In this document: positions 53,940 through 63,306 of the stretch, in pieces
Numbering within the stretch: position 1 is the first letter of the stretch
Layout: each line of letters begins with the position of its first letter
Assembly (NCBI GenBank): GCA_035388825.1
Contig: DAOOQQ010000004.1
Span: forward strand, 83,659 to 147,658
Direction: 5' to 3'
Origin: MWAR01 sp035388825
GTDB taxonomy: Bacteria; Muiribacteriota; Ozemobacteria; Ozemobacterales; Ozemobacteraceae
Length of the DNA stretch: 64,000 nucleotides
Notes under the pieces: model-generated
Databases searched by the model: none
What the model was told of the DNA's origin: nothing
Seen by the model: the letters and a program-made list of their open reading frames with translations, nothing else
Made by a program: the position numbers and the translations under genes

Positions 53940-55006
53940 GGCTTCATCTCCCTCGTGATCGTCTCGGTGACGCGGTTGATGCAGGTCGAAAACGAAATAT
54001 ACTGCGGACACTGGTCGTCGCACCGGCCGCAGCCGACGCACATGGAACGGCCCAGGCGTCGTTTGAAATCATGAATCTTGTGCATCGTGCGGAACCGCAT
54101 CCGGTCGCCATGCTTTTCTCGGAGCCTGTGGCCGCCCGCCATGTCGGCGAACCGGTCGAGATGACAGCCGGTCCAGACCCGCCGCCGCTCGCCGAGCCGC
54201 TCATCCTCGGTGAACGCCACGTCCTGCACCGCGAAGCATGAGCAGGTCACGCAGCTCGTGTTGCATCTTCCGCAGGCAATACATCGCGTATGATATTGTT
54301 CCCACATCTCGTGGTGGAAAAAGTCCTTTTCACGGATGGCCTGTTCGAGCCGGTCGGGTTCGGGGAGCCGCACCGCGACAGCATCCGTCTCGACACCGCG
54401 CGGCTCATAGCTGGTCGGGCGGCCGGTTTCGGGTAGCGCTGCGCGCAGCTCGTCAGGGCGCACGGCGAGGTTGTAGGAGCCGTCCGGCTCCCGGCGCACG
54501 GCGGCGTGCCAGGCATCCGTGCGGTTCGTTCCCATGGCTTTGCAGAAGCAGTTCTCGAACGGCTTGAGGCACTCGAGGAGGACAAACCGGATGCGCTCGC
54601 GGCGGCGCAGATAATACGGGTCCGACCAGGGGCCGTTGACGAGGAAAATGGCGTCGAGCCGGTCGATGCCGTGCACGTCGCAGGCGCGGAGAAAGACGAG
54701 GGCGGGCCTGTCGAACGGCGGAGCGGGCAGGCGGGTCTCGTTCCCCGAGAACTCGAGCATCGTTTCCGAGGGCGGGAAGACGGCTTCCTTCGGGGAAAAG
54801 TCGGATTTGCGGTCCCAGACGATCTCGTCGGAACGGGTGATCGGGCCGTACCGGACGACATCCGTCGCCGAGAACCGGCCGCGTCCGGGCCGGCGGGTCG
54901 GGCCGAGCAGTTCGAAGGTGCCGGAGAGGCGGGTGAGCCAGGTGTCGAACTCGGCTGCGGACAGGAGGAACGAAGCCGGCCGGACCGGCGCAGTCGTCGC
55001 TTCCAT
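53936..55006 (-). CDS. asrA: Anaerobic sulfite reductase subunit A (ferredoxin-type)
   Basis: 356 residues. Two iron-sulfur motifs in the C-terminal part: CIACGRCNTSCVTCSC (about 240) and CVGCGRCDDQC with a later Cys (about 320), typical of AsrA and related hydrogenase beta subunits. The N-terminal region (LVFLRACDVHGIDRLDAIFL) matches the family. The ATG follows the ferritin-like gene by one base and lacks a strong ribosome site, so translation is probably coupled. Confidence 0.93.
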   Translation of the reverse strand: MEATTAPVRPASFLLSAAEFDTWLTRLSGTFELLGPTRRPGRGRFSATDVVRYGPITRSDEIVWDRKSDFSPKEAVFPPSETMLEFSGNETRLPAPPFDRPALVFLRACDVHGIDRLDAIFLVNGPWSDPYYLRRRERIRFVLLECLKPFENCFCKAMGTNRTDAWHAAVRREPDGSYNLAVRPDELRAALPETGRPTSYEPRGVETDAVAVRLPEPDRLEQAIREKDFFHHEMWEQYHTRCIACGRCNTSCVTCSCFAVQDVAFTEDERLGERRRVWTGCHLDRFADMAGGHRLREKHGDRMRFRTMHKIHDFKRRLGRSMCVGCGRCDDQCPQYISFSTCINRVTETITREMKP

Positions 55007-55007
55007 A

Positions 55008-55511
55008 TTATAAGCTATTCTTCAGCAGGCCGGCGAGTTCCGCGGTCAGGAGGTGCACGTGGCCCAGTTCTTCGGCGATGATGGCCCGGATCTGCTCCCG
55101 GCCCTGGTGGAGGGGCACCAGCTCCTGCATGGTCGCGTAGAAGACGACCGAATCCTTTTCCCGCTCGATCGCGAACCGGAAGGCGCCCACGAGATCCGAC
55201 GCGGTTCCCAGCGCATCGGCGGGTGGGGTGGCAACGGGAAAGACCCGCGTATCGGCGAGAGCCTTGAGATACGCCATCTTCTCCCCGGCGGGTTCGAGCG
55301 ACGACTCCGCGCTGCCGGCCTGGGAGACGGCGGCACGCAGCTCGGCGAACCGCTTTTCGTGCATCTGCTCCATGGCGGCCAGGCGGTGGAGCAGGCCGGC
55401 GTGGGGCCGGCCGGCTGCCGAAGCGGCCGCCCGGGCGTAGAACGCGGCACCGTTGCGCTCGAACTCGATGGCCATGGCGAACAGATCGTCGACGGTCAGG
55501 GTGAGCATCAT
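55008..55511 (-). CDS. Ferritin-like (rubrerythrin-type) protein of the asr operon
   Basis: 167 residues. Helix pairs with carboxylate/His motifs: FERNGAAFYARAA, AAMEQMHEKRFAEL (ExxH), FAIEREKDSVVFYATM and IIAEELGHVHLLTAEL (ExxxH), consistent with a diiron four-helix bundle. There is no rubredoxin domain. The first ATG overlaps the stop of the cyclase gene (ATGA) and the stop is one base before asrA. It may protect or supply iron to the sulfite reductase, or reduce peroxide under oxygen exposure. Confidence 0.78.
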   Translation of the reverse strand: MMLTLTVDDLFAMAIEFERNGAAFYARAAASAAGRPHAGLLHRLAAMEQMHEKRFAELRAAVSQAGSAESSLEPAGEKMAYLKALADTRVFPVATPPADALGTASDLVGAFRFAIEREKDSVVFYATMQELVPLHQGREQIRAIIAEELGHVHLLTAELAGLLKNSL

Positions 55512-57628
55512 GCCTTGTCCTTCTCCTTTTCCTCTTTCTTCTTCCGTTTCTTTTCCAGCATCTCCTCGCTCTTCATTGCGGGATCGAACAGGGATGCGCG
55601 GTTCCTTCCGTTTTCCTTGGAATAATAGAGGGCGGTATCCGACGAGATGACCAGCTCGCCCTTCGTACGCGCCTGGTCGGGATAACTGGCGACGCCGAGC
55701 GAGACCGTGATCGGGACGTGCTGGCCGTTGATGCGGAAATCGAACTCCTCGATGGCGGTCCGGATGCGGTTTGCCGGAACCATCGCGCCGTCCCCGTCCT
55801 TTTCGGGACAGATGACGACGAACTCCTCGCCGCCATACCGGGCCGGGATGTCGACCTCGCGGACGTTTTTCTCGATCAGGCGGGCGACGGTCTTGAGCAC
55901 GCGATCCCCTTCGGGGTGGCCGTAGGTGTCGTTGAACTTCTTGAAATGGTCGACGTCGAGGATGATCAGCGAGACGCGGCTCTCATACCGGTCGGCGCGC
56001 AGCAGCTCCTCGTCGAGACGCTGCTGGAAATAGCGATGATTATAGAGCTTGGTCATCTCGTCGGTGACGGCATACCGGTAGAGCCGGGCGTTCTCGATTG
56101 CGATGGCCGCCTGGTTCGACAGGTTGAGGAACAGCTCGAAATCCTTCTGGCTGAACGAGTGCGGCACGGAGCGCGAGACGTTGAGCACGCCCAGCAGCTT
56201 CTCTTTCGCCTTGAGGGGCACCGACATCAGCGTCCCGCGCTGGATGTGCCCTTTCTTGATGGCCAGAAAGGCATGGTCGCTCTCGACATCCTCGACGAAC
56301 AGCGGCTGTCCCGACTCGACGACCCAGCCGGCGACCGGCTCCCCGATCCCGATCCGCGTTTCCCGCTGCACGTCCTCGGCCAGCCCCACGGCGACGCCGA
56401 TCGAGAGCGTCTTTTCGGCATCGTCGACGAGCATGAGCGAGCCCTTTTCCGCCTTGATGACCCGGACGACGGTTTCGAGGATCATGTGCTGGAGCTGGGT
56501 GAAATCGAGGATCGAGCTGATCGCCTTCCCGACCTCGTACAGCGTCGAGAGCTGGGTGATGCGATAATCGAGATCGGCCTTGGTCTGGCGCAGGTTGACG
56601 CGCATCTCGTCGAAGGTGGCGGTCAGCTCGCCGATCTCGTCCTGCGAGCGCGGTGTGATCTCGTGGTCGAAGTCGCCGCGGCCGATATGGCGGGCCCCGT
56701 CGATGAGGTTGAGCAGGGGGGCGATCAGCGAGTTCGCGAGCAGCACTGCCAGCAGCAGAGCGATGAAGGCGGTCAGCACGAGCAGCCGGACGACGCGTTC
56801 GCGCAGATCATAGGCGGCTTTGAACGCCTGCCGTTCGGGGATCTGGAGAATGATCGTCCAGTTCGGGGCCTGGTAGAAATCGAACTTCTTGAGCGAGATG
56901 GCCGTGATGAGGTTCCGTTCGCCGCCGATGTCCCGAACCCCGGTGATGTCGTTGTCCAGGGCTTCGGTGCCGCTGATGGCCAGCGTCTTCACGTCGTCGC
57001 TGGAGCGGGCGATCACCGCCCCGGCCTCATCGAGAACAAGCCCCTGGGATTTCGACTGCCTCAGCGCGGTTTTCAGCAGCTCGCGAATGTAGACGAGGTC
57101 GACTTCGGCGATCAGAACGCCGATCACGCCTTTCTCCTGGCTCTTGATGACGGCTTCGAGCGTCATGCAGGGCGTGCCTTCGGCCGAGGGATACACTTCG
57201 GAAAGCGAGCCCTGATAGCTGCGCTTGATGGCATTGGTGAACCGCCAGTCGGCCGGAAGGGCGGCATCCGGATTCGTTGATGCGATCACGTTCTTCTCGG
57301 AATCGACGAGATAGATCAGCTTGAAAAACGGGTAATACTTCACCAGGGCCGCGAAAAAGTCCCGGGACTCGACGGCGCGCAGGTTCTTCACCGTGTCGAG
57401 ATCCGAGATGGTGGTCAGGAGCCGACGGGTGTACTCGAGGTTTTCGTAGATCCCGTGCGCCAGGACGTTCGAGAGTTCGCGATGGCTGCGGGTGACCTCC
57501 TCCGTGATGACGCGTTTCTGTTCGTTGAACGCCTGCCAGCCGAGGAATCCGACGGGCAGAAGGGCCATCAGCAGAATGAGAAGGGTGAGCTTCAGCCGGA
57601 TGCCGAAGGAGAGAAGCCGGGATGCCAT
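55508..57628 (-). CDS. Membrane diguanylate cyclase (periplasmic sensor-HAMP-GAF-GGDEF)
   Basis: 706 residues. Membrane helix (LKLTLLILLMALLPVGFLGW, about 12-31), a Cache-like periplasmic sensor (about 35-280, VYPSAEGTPCMTLEAVIKSQ), a second helix (LLVLTAFIALLLAVLLANSL), HAMP (about 300-355), GAF (about 375-520) and GGDEF. The active site is GGEEF (about 598), with an RxxD inhibitory site (REVD) five residues before it, so it should make cyclic di-GMP with product inhibition. The C-terminus is a Lys/Glu run. It shares one base (TGATG) with the TPR gene and overlaps the ferritin-like gene. Confidence 0.93.
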   Translation of the reverse strand: MASRLLSFGIRLKLTLLILLMALLPVGFLGWQAFNEQKRVITEEVTRSHRELSNVLAHGIYENLEYTRRLLTTISDLDTVKNLRAVESRDFFAALVKYYPFFKLIYLVDSEKNVIASTNPDAALPADWRFTNAIKRSYQGSLSEVYPSAEGTPCMTLEAVIKSQEKGVIGVLIAEVDLVYIRELLKTALRQSKSQGLVLDEAGAVIARSSDDVKTLAISGTEALDNDITGVRDIGGERNLITAISLKKFDFYQAPNWTIILQIPERQAFKAAYDLRERVVRLLVLTAFIALLLAVLLANSLIAPLLNLIDGARHIGRGDFDHEITPRSQDEIGELTATFDEMRVNLRQTKADLDYRITQLSTLYEVGKAISSILDFTQLQHMILETVVRVIKAEKGSLMLVDDAEKTLSIGVAVGLAEDVQRETRIGIGEPVAGWVVESGQPLFVEDVESDHAFLAIKKGHIQRGTLMSVPLKAKEKLLGVLNVSRSVPHSFSQKDFELFLNLSNQAAIAIENARLYRYAVTDEMTKLYNHRYFQQRLDEELLRADRYESRVSLIILDVDHFKKFNDTYGHPEGDRVLKTVARLIEKNVREVDIPARYGGEEFVVICPEKDGDGAMVPANRIRTAIEEFDFRINGQHVPITVSLGVASYPDQARTKGELVISSDTALYYSKENGRNRASLFDPAMKSEEMLEKKRKKKEEKEKDKA

Positions 57629-58659
57629 CAGTGTTCCTTTCGCGGCGCCGGGGCGCGGCCGAGCCGTTCCTGCAGACTTTGAATATTTGCATCTATAGAC
57701 GGAAAGGACGGATCGATGCGCCGGACCCGCTCGAAGGCGTCGAGCGCGTCCGAAAGCTGGTCGAGGCCGAGGAAGAGATTGCCCAGATGGAAGAAGGCCT
57801 CGCCGATGTCGGGATGTTCTGCCGTCAGGGCCATGAACTGGGCGATCGCCTCGTTGGTCTGGCCCATGCCGGCAAGGGCCTGACCCTTGACGATCCGCGC
57901 CTGGACGTCCTCCGGCTGGGCTGAGAGCACCTCGTTCGCCAGGGCAAGGGCTTTCGTGTGCTCTCCGTCGATGATCGCCGTGAGCGCTTCGGTCAGAATG
58001 TCAGCGGGCTCGCCGCGACTGGGCAGAAGGAGCCCTTTGGGGAGGGACTGTTCCGTCTGTGACGTGAGCCGGAGAAGGAACTCCTGTTCCTCGCAGCGCC
58101 GGATCTCGGTGGCCACGACCTCGGAGTAGGTGGAGTCCAGATCCTTGAGCGCGAGCAGGTGCTGCTTGGCCTTCGCGAACTGATTCTCGTCGCGGTAGAG
58201 AATGCCGAGATTCTGGTGCGCCTGGATGTGCGTCGGTTTGATCTGCAGGACCTTCTCGTAGAAGGGGATCGATTCTTTGCGCCGGCCGATCTGCGCGAGG
58301 GCGACGGCGATGTTGAAGATCGCATCGACATCCTGGGGATTGGCGCGGATGACGGTTTCCCACTCCTGGATGGCTTCGAGAACGCGGCCGATCTTCATGA
58401 AGATGAGGCCGAGGTTGAATCGCGAAAACGAGTGCTTCGGCTGAACCTCGATGGCTTTGCGGTAGGCCTCGATCGCGCCGGTCAGATCGTTCATCTTGTG
58501 CAGGAAGACGCCGCGCGTCGAGAGCAGGTCGGCGCTCCGGGGCTGGGTGGAGATGGCTTTGTCGATATGCTCGAGGGCCTTGTCATACTGGCCTCTCTCG
58601 AAAAAATCGAGAGCCGCTTCATAATAGCGCTGCGCATAGGTGGCGTTCCGGTCTGTCAT
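57628..58659 (-). CDS. TPR protein heading the cyclase/asr operon
   Basis: About 343 residues of TPRs (YYEAALDFFERGQYDKALEH, RKAIEVQPKHSFSRFNLGLI, VLQIKPTHIQAHQNLGILYR, FFHLGNLFLGLDQLSDALDA). No signal or membrane segment, so cytoplasmic. Two adjacent ATGs (58662, 58659) follow GAGGGG; the second has better spacing. It may scaffold signalling with the cyclase translated right after it. Confidence 0.85.
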   Translation of the reverse strand: MTDRNATYAQRYYEAALDFFERGQYDKALEHIDKAISTQPRSADLLSTRGVFLHKMNDLTGAIEAYRKAIEVQPKHSFSRFNLGLIFMKIGRVLEAIQEWETVIRANPQDVDAIFNIAVALAQIGRRKESIPFYEKVLQIKPTHIQAHQNLGILYRDENQFAKAKQHLLALKDLDSTYSEVVATEIRRCEEQEFLLRLTSQTEQSLPKGLLLPSRGEPADILTEALTAIIDGEHTKALALANEVLSAQPEDVQARIVKGQALAGMGQTNEAIAQFMALTAEHPDIGEAFFHLGNLFLGLDQLSDALDAFERVRRIDPSFPSIDANIQSLQERLGRAPAPRKEH

Positions 58660-58685
58660 CATTACCCCTCAGACGTGTGGCGGCC

Positions 58686-58714
58686 ATTATAGCCGATCCC
58701 TCGGGCCGGCGCAA
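58686..58714 (-). promoter_or_regulatory. Promoter of the TPR-cyclase-ferritin-asr operon
   Basis: Minus-strand TTGCGC (58714-58709), 17-base spacer, perfect TATAAT (58691-58686). The leader is about 20 bases. No other convincing promoter was seen down to asrC, and all gaps are 16 bases or less. Confidence 0.65.
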
Positions 58715-58750
58715 ATGGGGACGCCGGACGTGGAAGGGATGCAAAGCGGC

Positions 58751-58779
58751 TTGATGGGACGGGGAAAACCCGGTATACT
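58751..58779 (+). promoter_or_regulatory. Promoter of the small membrane protein gene
   Basis: TTGATG (58751-58756), 17-base spacer, TATACT (58774-58779). The predicted start near 58786 is at most three bases before the ATG at 58789, implying a leaderless mRNA. Confidence 0.55.
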
Positions 58780-58788
58780 GGCCCGGCC

Positions 58789-59109
58789 ATGCAACCATCA
58801 ACCGAACTTCCGATGCCGGCCGGCCGCGGCTACGACGAACACTGGGCCGGCGGCTGGATCTGCCTGCTCATTACGGTGTATCTGTGCGGTGCCGCGGTTC
58901 ATGCGCTGATGCGCTGGCTTGCCTACGGAGCCACCTGCGAACTGGCCGGCCTGGGGCTTTCCGGCCTCCTGACCTGGATCGCCTACTCCCGGACGCTGTC
59001 CGACACCTCGATCCAGCCTCTCGGCCGCCGCGTCGCGACGGCCGTGCTGCTGTTGGCGGCGTGGGCGCTGCTGTTTCCGCTCGTCATGTGGGCCAGCGGC
59101 TTCCGGTGA
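58789..59109 (+). CDS. Small three-helix membrane protein
   Basis: 106 residues. Three hydrophobic helices: WICLLITVYLCGAAVHALM, ELAGLGLSGLLTWIAY and TAVLLLAAWALLFPLVMWA. No ribosome site precedes the ATG, matching the leaderless promoter. No family was recognised. It is a single gene between two divergent/convergent operons. Confidence 0.6.
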   Translation: MQPSTELPMPAGRGYDEHWAGGWICLLITVYLCGAAVHALMRWLAYGATCELAGLGLSGLLTWIAYSRTLSDTSIQPLGRRVATAVLLLAAWALLFPLVMWASGFR

Positions 59110-59145
59110 TCTTCTGATCGGACGAATTCCGGCCCGCGGCGCGGG

Positions 59146-60870
59146 TCAGGATTTGGTCGAGATGGTGAACCGGGAAACGAGCGAGTGCAGCTCGTCGGCC
59201 AGCCGTGCGAGATCCTCGGTCGAACTCGAGATCTGAGAAACCGTCGTCGTCTGCTGTTCGACGGAGGTGGCGACGATGCCCGTGCGCTCCGAGGTGGTTT
59301 TCGTCAGTTTCGTGATGTCCTCGATCGTGCGGCTCATCAGCATCGAGTTCTGGGACTGCTCAGCCGAAATCTTGCTGATGTCGCGGATCTTCTGGTTCAC
59401 GTCGTTGATATTTGCGATGATATTGTCGAGGCTTGCGCTGACGTCGCGGATGACCTTGATGCCCTCGTCGACGCGGCTGCGACCCATCTGCATCGAGTCG
59501 GCGGCGTTCTGGGTCTTCGTCAGGATGTTCTCGATACGCGTGCCGATGGCCTCGGCGGCTTCGGCCGACTCTTCGGCCAGTTTGCGCACTTCCTCGGCGA
59601 CGACCGTGAAGCCTTTGCCCTGTTCACCGGCGCGGGCAGCCTCGATGGCGGCGTTCAGGGCCAGCAGGTTCGTCTGACTCGCGATCGCCGTGATCGTGTT
59701 GACGATCTCGCTGATCTGCTGCGATGCCGTGTTCAAATCGAGAATGACCTGGGTTGCCACGTCGACCGACTCCTTGATGCGGCCGATCATCTCGACGGAT
59801 TTTTTGACCGTCATGCCGCCCTTCTCGGCGGCGCCCGACGTCGTGTTGGCCGAAGCGACGGCCGTCTCGGCGAGCTGGGCGACCTGCTGGGCGGAGAGGG
59901 CGAAATGCTCGACCGAGGCCGAGGTCTTTTCGAGGTTGCTCGCGATCTCGATCGAGGAGGTGTTCGTCTCGTTGACGTTTTTCGAGATATCGAGCAGGGT
60001 TGCCGCCGACTCGACCGAGGCGGAGCTCAGTTGCTGGGAACTGGTCGCGAGGTCGTTGCTCGTGCTCAGCACCTTCGAGATCATGTGACAGATGCCCGCG
60101 AGCATGCGATTGAAACTCTCGGCCAGCTTCTGGAACTCGTCCTGCGAGGCGATGTCGAGGCGCGTTTCGAGCATGCCCCGCTCGGCCTCGCCCATCGCCT
60201 TGATCATCTTTTCGAGGGGGCCGGAGATGCCGGTCGAGATGAACCAGGTGAAGCCGATGGCGAACAGAAAGATCACGATCGGCAGGATCCGGGTCACCCA
60301 GCCGAGGGCCGTGAACACCGTTTTCAGCTCGAGTTTGATCCGGTTGGCGTCGGTGACCTGGAAGTAGCCGGCCACCTTTTTCGCTGAATCCTGGACCGAT
60401 TCGAGATGTTCACGCACGAAAACGGCCATCGCCGTGAAGCTGGCCGGATCGTAGGGCAGAGGTTCCTGCAGGACCACGGCGGCGCGATCGAACAGCTCCG
60501 TCATGCTGTTCGACCCCTCGTCGATGAACGCCGAGACGGGGCCGGCGGATTTTCCGAGCGGCTTCAGCGAGCCGTCCCGGATGCCGTCGATTCCCTGCTG
60601 GGCCCGATCACGGGCCTCTTCGAACACGCGGATGATTTCGGGATCCTTGCCGGCGTGACAGAGCTGGAGGAAGGCGAGGCCGGCCACGCCGACATCGCCC
60701 GACCACTCCTGCATCTTCGACATCACGGAGATCTCGCCATCCTGGAGCAGATCGATCGTTCCCTTCAGCCGGTGGAGAAGGATGCCGGAGGCGGCCATCA
60801 CGCCGATGCAGATGAGCAGGATGAACAGAAAGCCGCCGAGGATCTTCTTGCTGATCGACAGGTTTCTCAT
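59146..60870 (-). CDS. Methyl-accepting chemotaxis protein
   Basis: 574 residues. N-terminal helix (ILGGFLFILLICIGVMAASG), a helical periplasmic sensor (about 35-185), second helix (ILPIVIFLFAIGFTWFISTG), HAMP (about 210-265) and a long signalling coiled coil. The CheW/CheA-binding hairpin AIEAARAGEQGKGFTVVAEEVRKLA is split here by its core AARAGEQGKGF and VAEEVRKLAEE. No che genes are in the window; given the pilus genes it may feed a twitching-type system. Its start overlaps the dGTPase stop (ATGA). Confidence 0.94.
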   Translation of the reverse strand: MRNLSISKKILGGFLFILLICIGVMAASGILLHRLKGTIDLLQDGEISVMSKMQEWSGDVGVAGLAFLQLCHAGKDPEIIRVFEEARDRAQQGIDGIRDGSLKPLGKSAGPVSAFIDEGSNSMTELFDRAAVVLQEPLPYDPASFTAMAVFVREHLESVQDSAKKVAGYFQVTDANRIKLELKTVFTALGWVTRILPIVIFLFAIGFTWFISTGISGPLEKMIKAMGEAERGMLETRLDIASQDEFQKLAESFNRMLAGICHMISKVLSTSNDLATSSQQLSSASVESAATLLDISKNVNETNTSSIEIASNLEKTSASVEHFALSAQQVAQLAETAVASANTTSGAAEKGGMTVKKSVEMIGRIKESVDVATQVILDLNTASQQISEIVNTITAIASQTNLLALNAAIEAARAGEQGKGFTVVAEEVRKLAEESAEAAEAIGTRIENILTKTQNAADSMQMGRSRVDEGIKVIRDVSASLDNIIANINDVNQKIRDISKISAEQSQNSMLMSRTIEDITKLTKTTSERTGIVATSVEQQTTTVSQISSSTEDLARLADELHSLVSRFTISTKS

Positions 60871-61967
60871 GGGTGATCACCCGTCTTGGCCGCGGGGGGC
60901 GAGATGCTGATGTCGAGCTGGAAATGCGGAACGAACAGATCCTTGAACAGCCGGATGGCATACTCGTCGGTCATTCCGGCGAGATAGTCGATCAGGGTCC
61001 GGTTCAGGGACTGGCCGGCGGGGGGCTGGTGCTTCAGCCGCGCATGCAAATCGACCGGATGTTCGAGGAACCAGCGGGCCATCTGTCGGAGAAGCTGCTT
61101 CGACTTGTCGACGGCCGAATCGATCTCGGGGCGAGGGTAGACACTCGCATACAGGAACTCGCGGAGCCGTTCCGTCGCATCCGAGACGGCCGGACTCATC
61201 GTGATCCCTTCGGCTTCGGCGCTCGTCGCGATGATGTCCTTCACCATCGTGTGGATTCGGATCGAGTGGCGTTCGCCGAGCAGCTCGACCGGCTCGAGCG
61301 GCAGATCCTCGGGCTGGATGACCCCGGCCCGGATGGCGTCGTCTATATCGTGGTTTATATATGCTACGAGATCCGATATCCGGACGATCTGGGCTTCGAG
61401 CGTCAGGGGGGCGTCGGGGCCGTTCAGGATCAGCGAGCCCTTGCGGCCTTTGCTGTGCTTGCCGATGCCGTCGACCACTTCGGCCGTCAGGTTCAGCCCC
61501 GCACCGTTCTTTTCGAGCACGGTCACGACCCGCACGCTGTGGGACGCATGATGGAAGCCGGAGTCGCTGAGCTCGGCCAGGACCTGCTCGCCGGCGTGGC
61601 CGAAGGGGGTGTGGCCGAGGTCGTGGCCGAAGGCGATCGCTTCGGCCAGATCCTCGTTGAGACGGAGGCCGCGGGCGATGCAGCGGGCGATGCCGACGAC
61701 CTCCAGCGTGTGCGTGAGGCGGGTGCGGAAATGGTCGTTCGTCGGCGACAGGAAGACCTGGGTCTTGTGTTTCAGCCGGCGGAACGACTCGCTGTGGATG
61801 ATCCGATCCGTGTCCCGCTGGAAGCAGGTCCGGAGGAAGCAGTCGTGTTCGGGAACGGCCCGGCCGCGGCTGTTGCGCGACAGGCAGGCGCGCGGACTGA
61901 GCATCTGCGCTTCCTGCTCCTCCATGAAGCGGCGGATGGAGTCGTCGCGGATCGGGCTGTGACGCAT
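60867..61967 (-). CDS. dgt: Deoxyguanosinetriphosphate triphosphohydrolase-like protein
   Basis: 366 residues, the short type-2 form. Conserved FQRDTDRIIHSESFRRLKHK, the HD metal site (THTLEVV, then GHDLGHTPFGHAGE), and the downstream LTLEAQIVRISDLVAYINHD. Enzymes of this family split dNTPs to nucleoside and triphosphate. It starts 4 bases after the nucleoside phosphorylase gene, an apt functional pairing in deoxynucleotide catabolism, and overlaps the chemoreceptor gene. Confidence 0.92.
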   Translation of the reverse strand: MRHSPIRDDSIRRFMEEQEAQMLSPRACLSRNSRGRAVPEHDCFLRTCFQRDTDRIIHSESFRRLKHKTQVFLSPTNDHFRTRLTHTLEVVGIARCIARGLRLNEDLAEAIAFGHDLGHTPFGHAGEQVLAELSDSGFHHASHSVRVVTVLEKNGAGLNLTAEVVDGIGKHSKGRKGSLILNGPDAPLTLEAQIVRISDLVAYINHDIDDAIRAGVIQPEDLPLEPVELLGERHSIRIHTMVKDIIATSAEAEGITMSPAVSDATERLREFLYASVYPRPEIDSAVDKSKQLLRQMARWFLEHPVDLHARLKHQPPAGQSLNRTLIDYLAGMTDEYAIRLFKDLFVPHFQLDISISPPAAKTGDHP

Positions 61968-61971
61968 GGAC

Positions 61972-63279
61972 TCAGGAAACGATGTCGAGGACGAGAGGCT
62001 GGGGCTGGACGGGAGCGTCGGTGAGTCTGAACGCAGCCCGCAGCCGGTCCAGGGCCTTCATGTTGTCGCGGTCCGGGTTGATGTGGACCTGAGCGAGTGG
62101 CTCGCCCTTTTTCACGGTGTCCCCGACATGCTTGACCAGCTCGAGGCCGACGGCCATGTCGATCGTCGACTCCTTGGTCTCGCGACCGGCACCGAGCATC
62201 ATCGCCGCAAGGCCGATCTCCTCGCACTCGATGGCCGCCACGTGGCCGTCACGATCCGATGCGAGCGGAACGATCTTTTTCGCGGTCGGGAGCTTCTCCG
62301 GGTGTTCGATCATCGCGGTGTCGCCGCCCTGGATCCGGACCATTTCGACGAACTTGGCGAACGCGGCTCCCGAGGCGAGCACGTCGGCGACCTTCGCGCC
62401 GGCTTCGGCCTGGGTCAGCTTCGAGCCGGGGGCCATCAGCAGCGCTTCGCGCGCCAAAGCCTTGACCAGTTCGACCAGGTCGGCGGGCCCCTTTCCGCGC
62501 AGGGTATCGATCGCTTCGCGGACTTCGAGGGCGTTGCCGATCATGCGGCCGAGCGGTTCATCCATATTCGAGAGCACGGCGGCCACCTTCCGGCCGCCCT
62601 GCTTGCCGATCTTCACCATCGCCCGCGCCAGCTCGCGCGCGTCGGCGAGGGTTTTCATGAAGGCGCCGCTGCCGACCTTCACGTCGAGCACGAGGCCCTG
62701 GTTCGCGACCGCGAGCTTCTTCGACATGATCGAGGCGGCGATCAGCGGGATCGAATCGACCGTGGCCGTCACATCGCGCAGGGCGTAGATCTTCTTGTCT
62801 GCCGGCACCAGATTGCCCGTCTGGCCGACGATCGCGACCCCGACCTGGTTGACGGCGTCGATGAACTTCGCCGAAGGAAGATCGCAGCTGAAGCCCTTGA
62901 TCGATTCGAGCTTGTCGATCGTGCCGCCGGTGTGGCCGAGGCCCCGGCCCGACATCTTGGCGACCTTCATTCCCAGCGCGGCCAGGACGGGGCCGAGAAC
63001 GAGGCTGGTCTTGTCGCCGACCCCGCCCGTCGAATGCTTGTCGACGGTGAAGCCATGGATGCCTTCGAGGCCGATGAGATCCCCGCTGAGCCGCATGTTG
63101 TCCGTGAGCCAGAAGGTTTCCTGCTCGTCCATGCCCTTGAAATACACGGCCATCAGGAAGGCGGCCATCTGATAGTCGGGCAGACTGCCGTTCACGAAGC
63201 CGTCGATGACGAACTTGATCTCCTCGGCGGTCAGTTTCTGGCCGTCACGCTTCCGTTTGATGACGTCATAGGCTCGCAT
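61972..63279 (-). CDS. pdp: Pyrimidine-nucleoside / thymidine phosphorylase
   Basis: 435 residues. The phosphate/nucleoside site KHSTGGVGDKTSLVLGPVLA, the N-terminal IKRKRDGQKLTAEEIKFVID, MSGRGLGHTGGTIDKLESI and the C-terminal swivelling domain (VGLELVKHVGDTVKKGEPLA) define the family. It phosphorolyses thymidine, deoxyuridine or uridine to base and (deoxy)ribose-1-phosphate. GAGGAG lies six bases before the ATG. Substrate range (DeoA versus Pdp) cannot be decided by eye. Confidence 0.94.
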   Translation of the reverse strand: MRAYDVIKRKRDGQKLTAEEIKFVIDGFVNGSLPDYQMAAFLMAVYFKGMDEQETFWLTDNMRLSGDLIGLEGIHGFTVDKHSTGGVGDKTSLVLGPVLAALGMKVAKMSGRGLGHTGGTIDKLESIKGFSCDLPSAKFIDAVNQVGVAIVGQTGNLVPADKKIYALRDVTATVDSIPLIAASIMSKKLAVANQGLVLDVKVGSGAFMKTLADARELARAMVKIGKQGGRKVAAVLSNMDEPLGRMIGNALEVREAIDTLRGKGPADLVELVKALAREALLMAPGSKLTQAEAGAKVADVLASGAAFAKFVEMVRIQGGDTAMIEHPEKLPTAKKIVPLASDRDGHVAAIECEEIGLAAMMLGAGRETKESTIDMAVGLELVKHVGDTVKKGEPLAQVHINPDRDNMKALDRLRAAFRLTDAPVQPQPLVLDIVS

Positions 63280-63306
63280 GTCGATCTCCTCGTTCCTGGG
63301 TCGGCT

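Noticed and set aside
55007..55014. TATAAT directly before the asrA start as a promoter
   Set aside because: It touches the ATG, so transcription would begin inside the gene; it is part of the ferritin-like coding end.
59110..59145. GC-rich palindromic stretch between the small membrane gene and the chemoreceptor as a terminator
   Set aside because: The stem is short and imperfect and no U-run follows on either strand.
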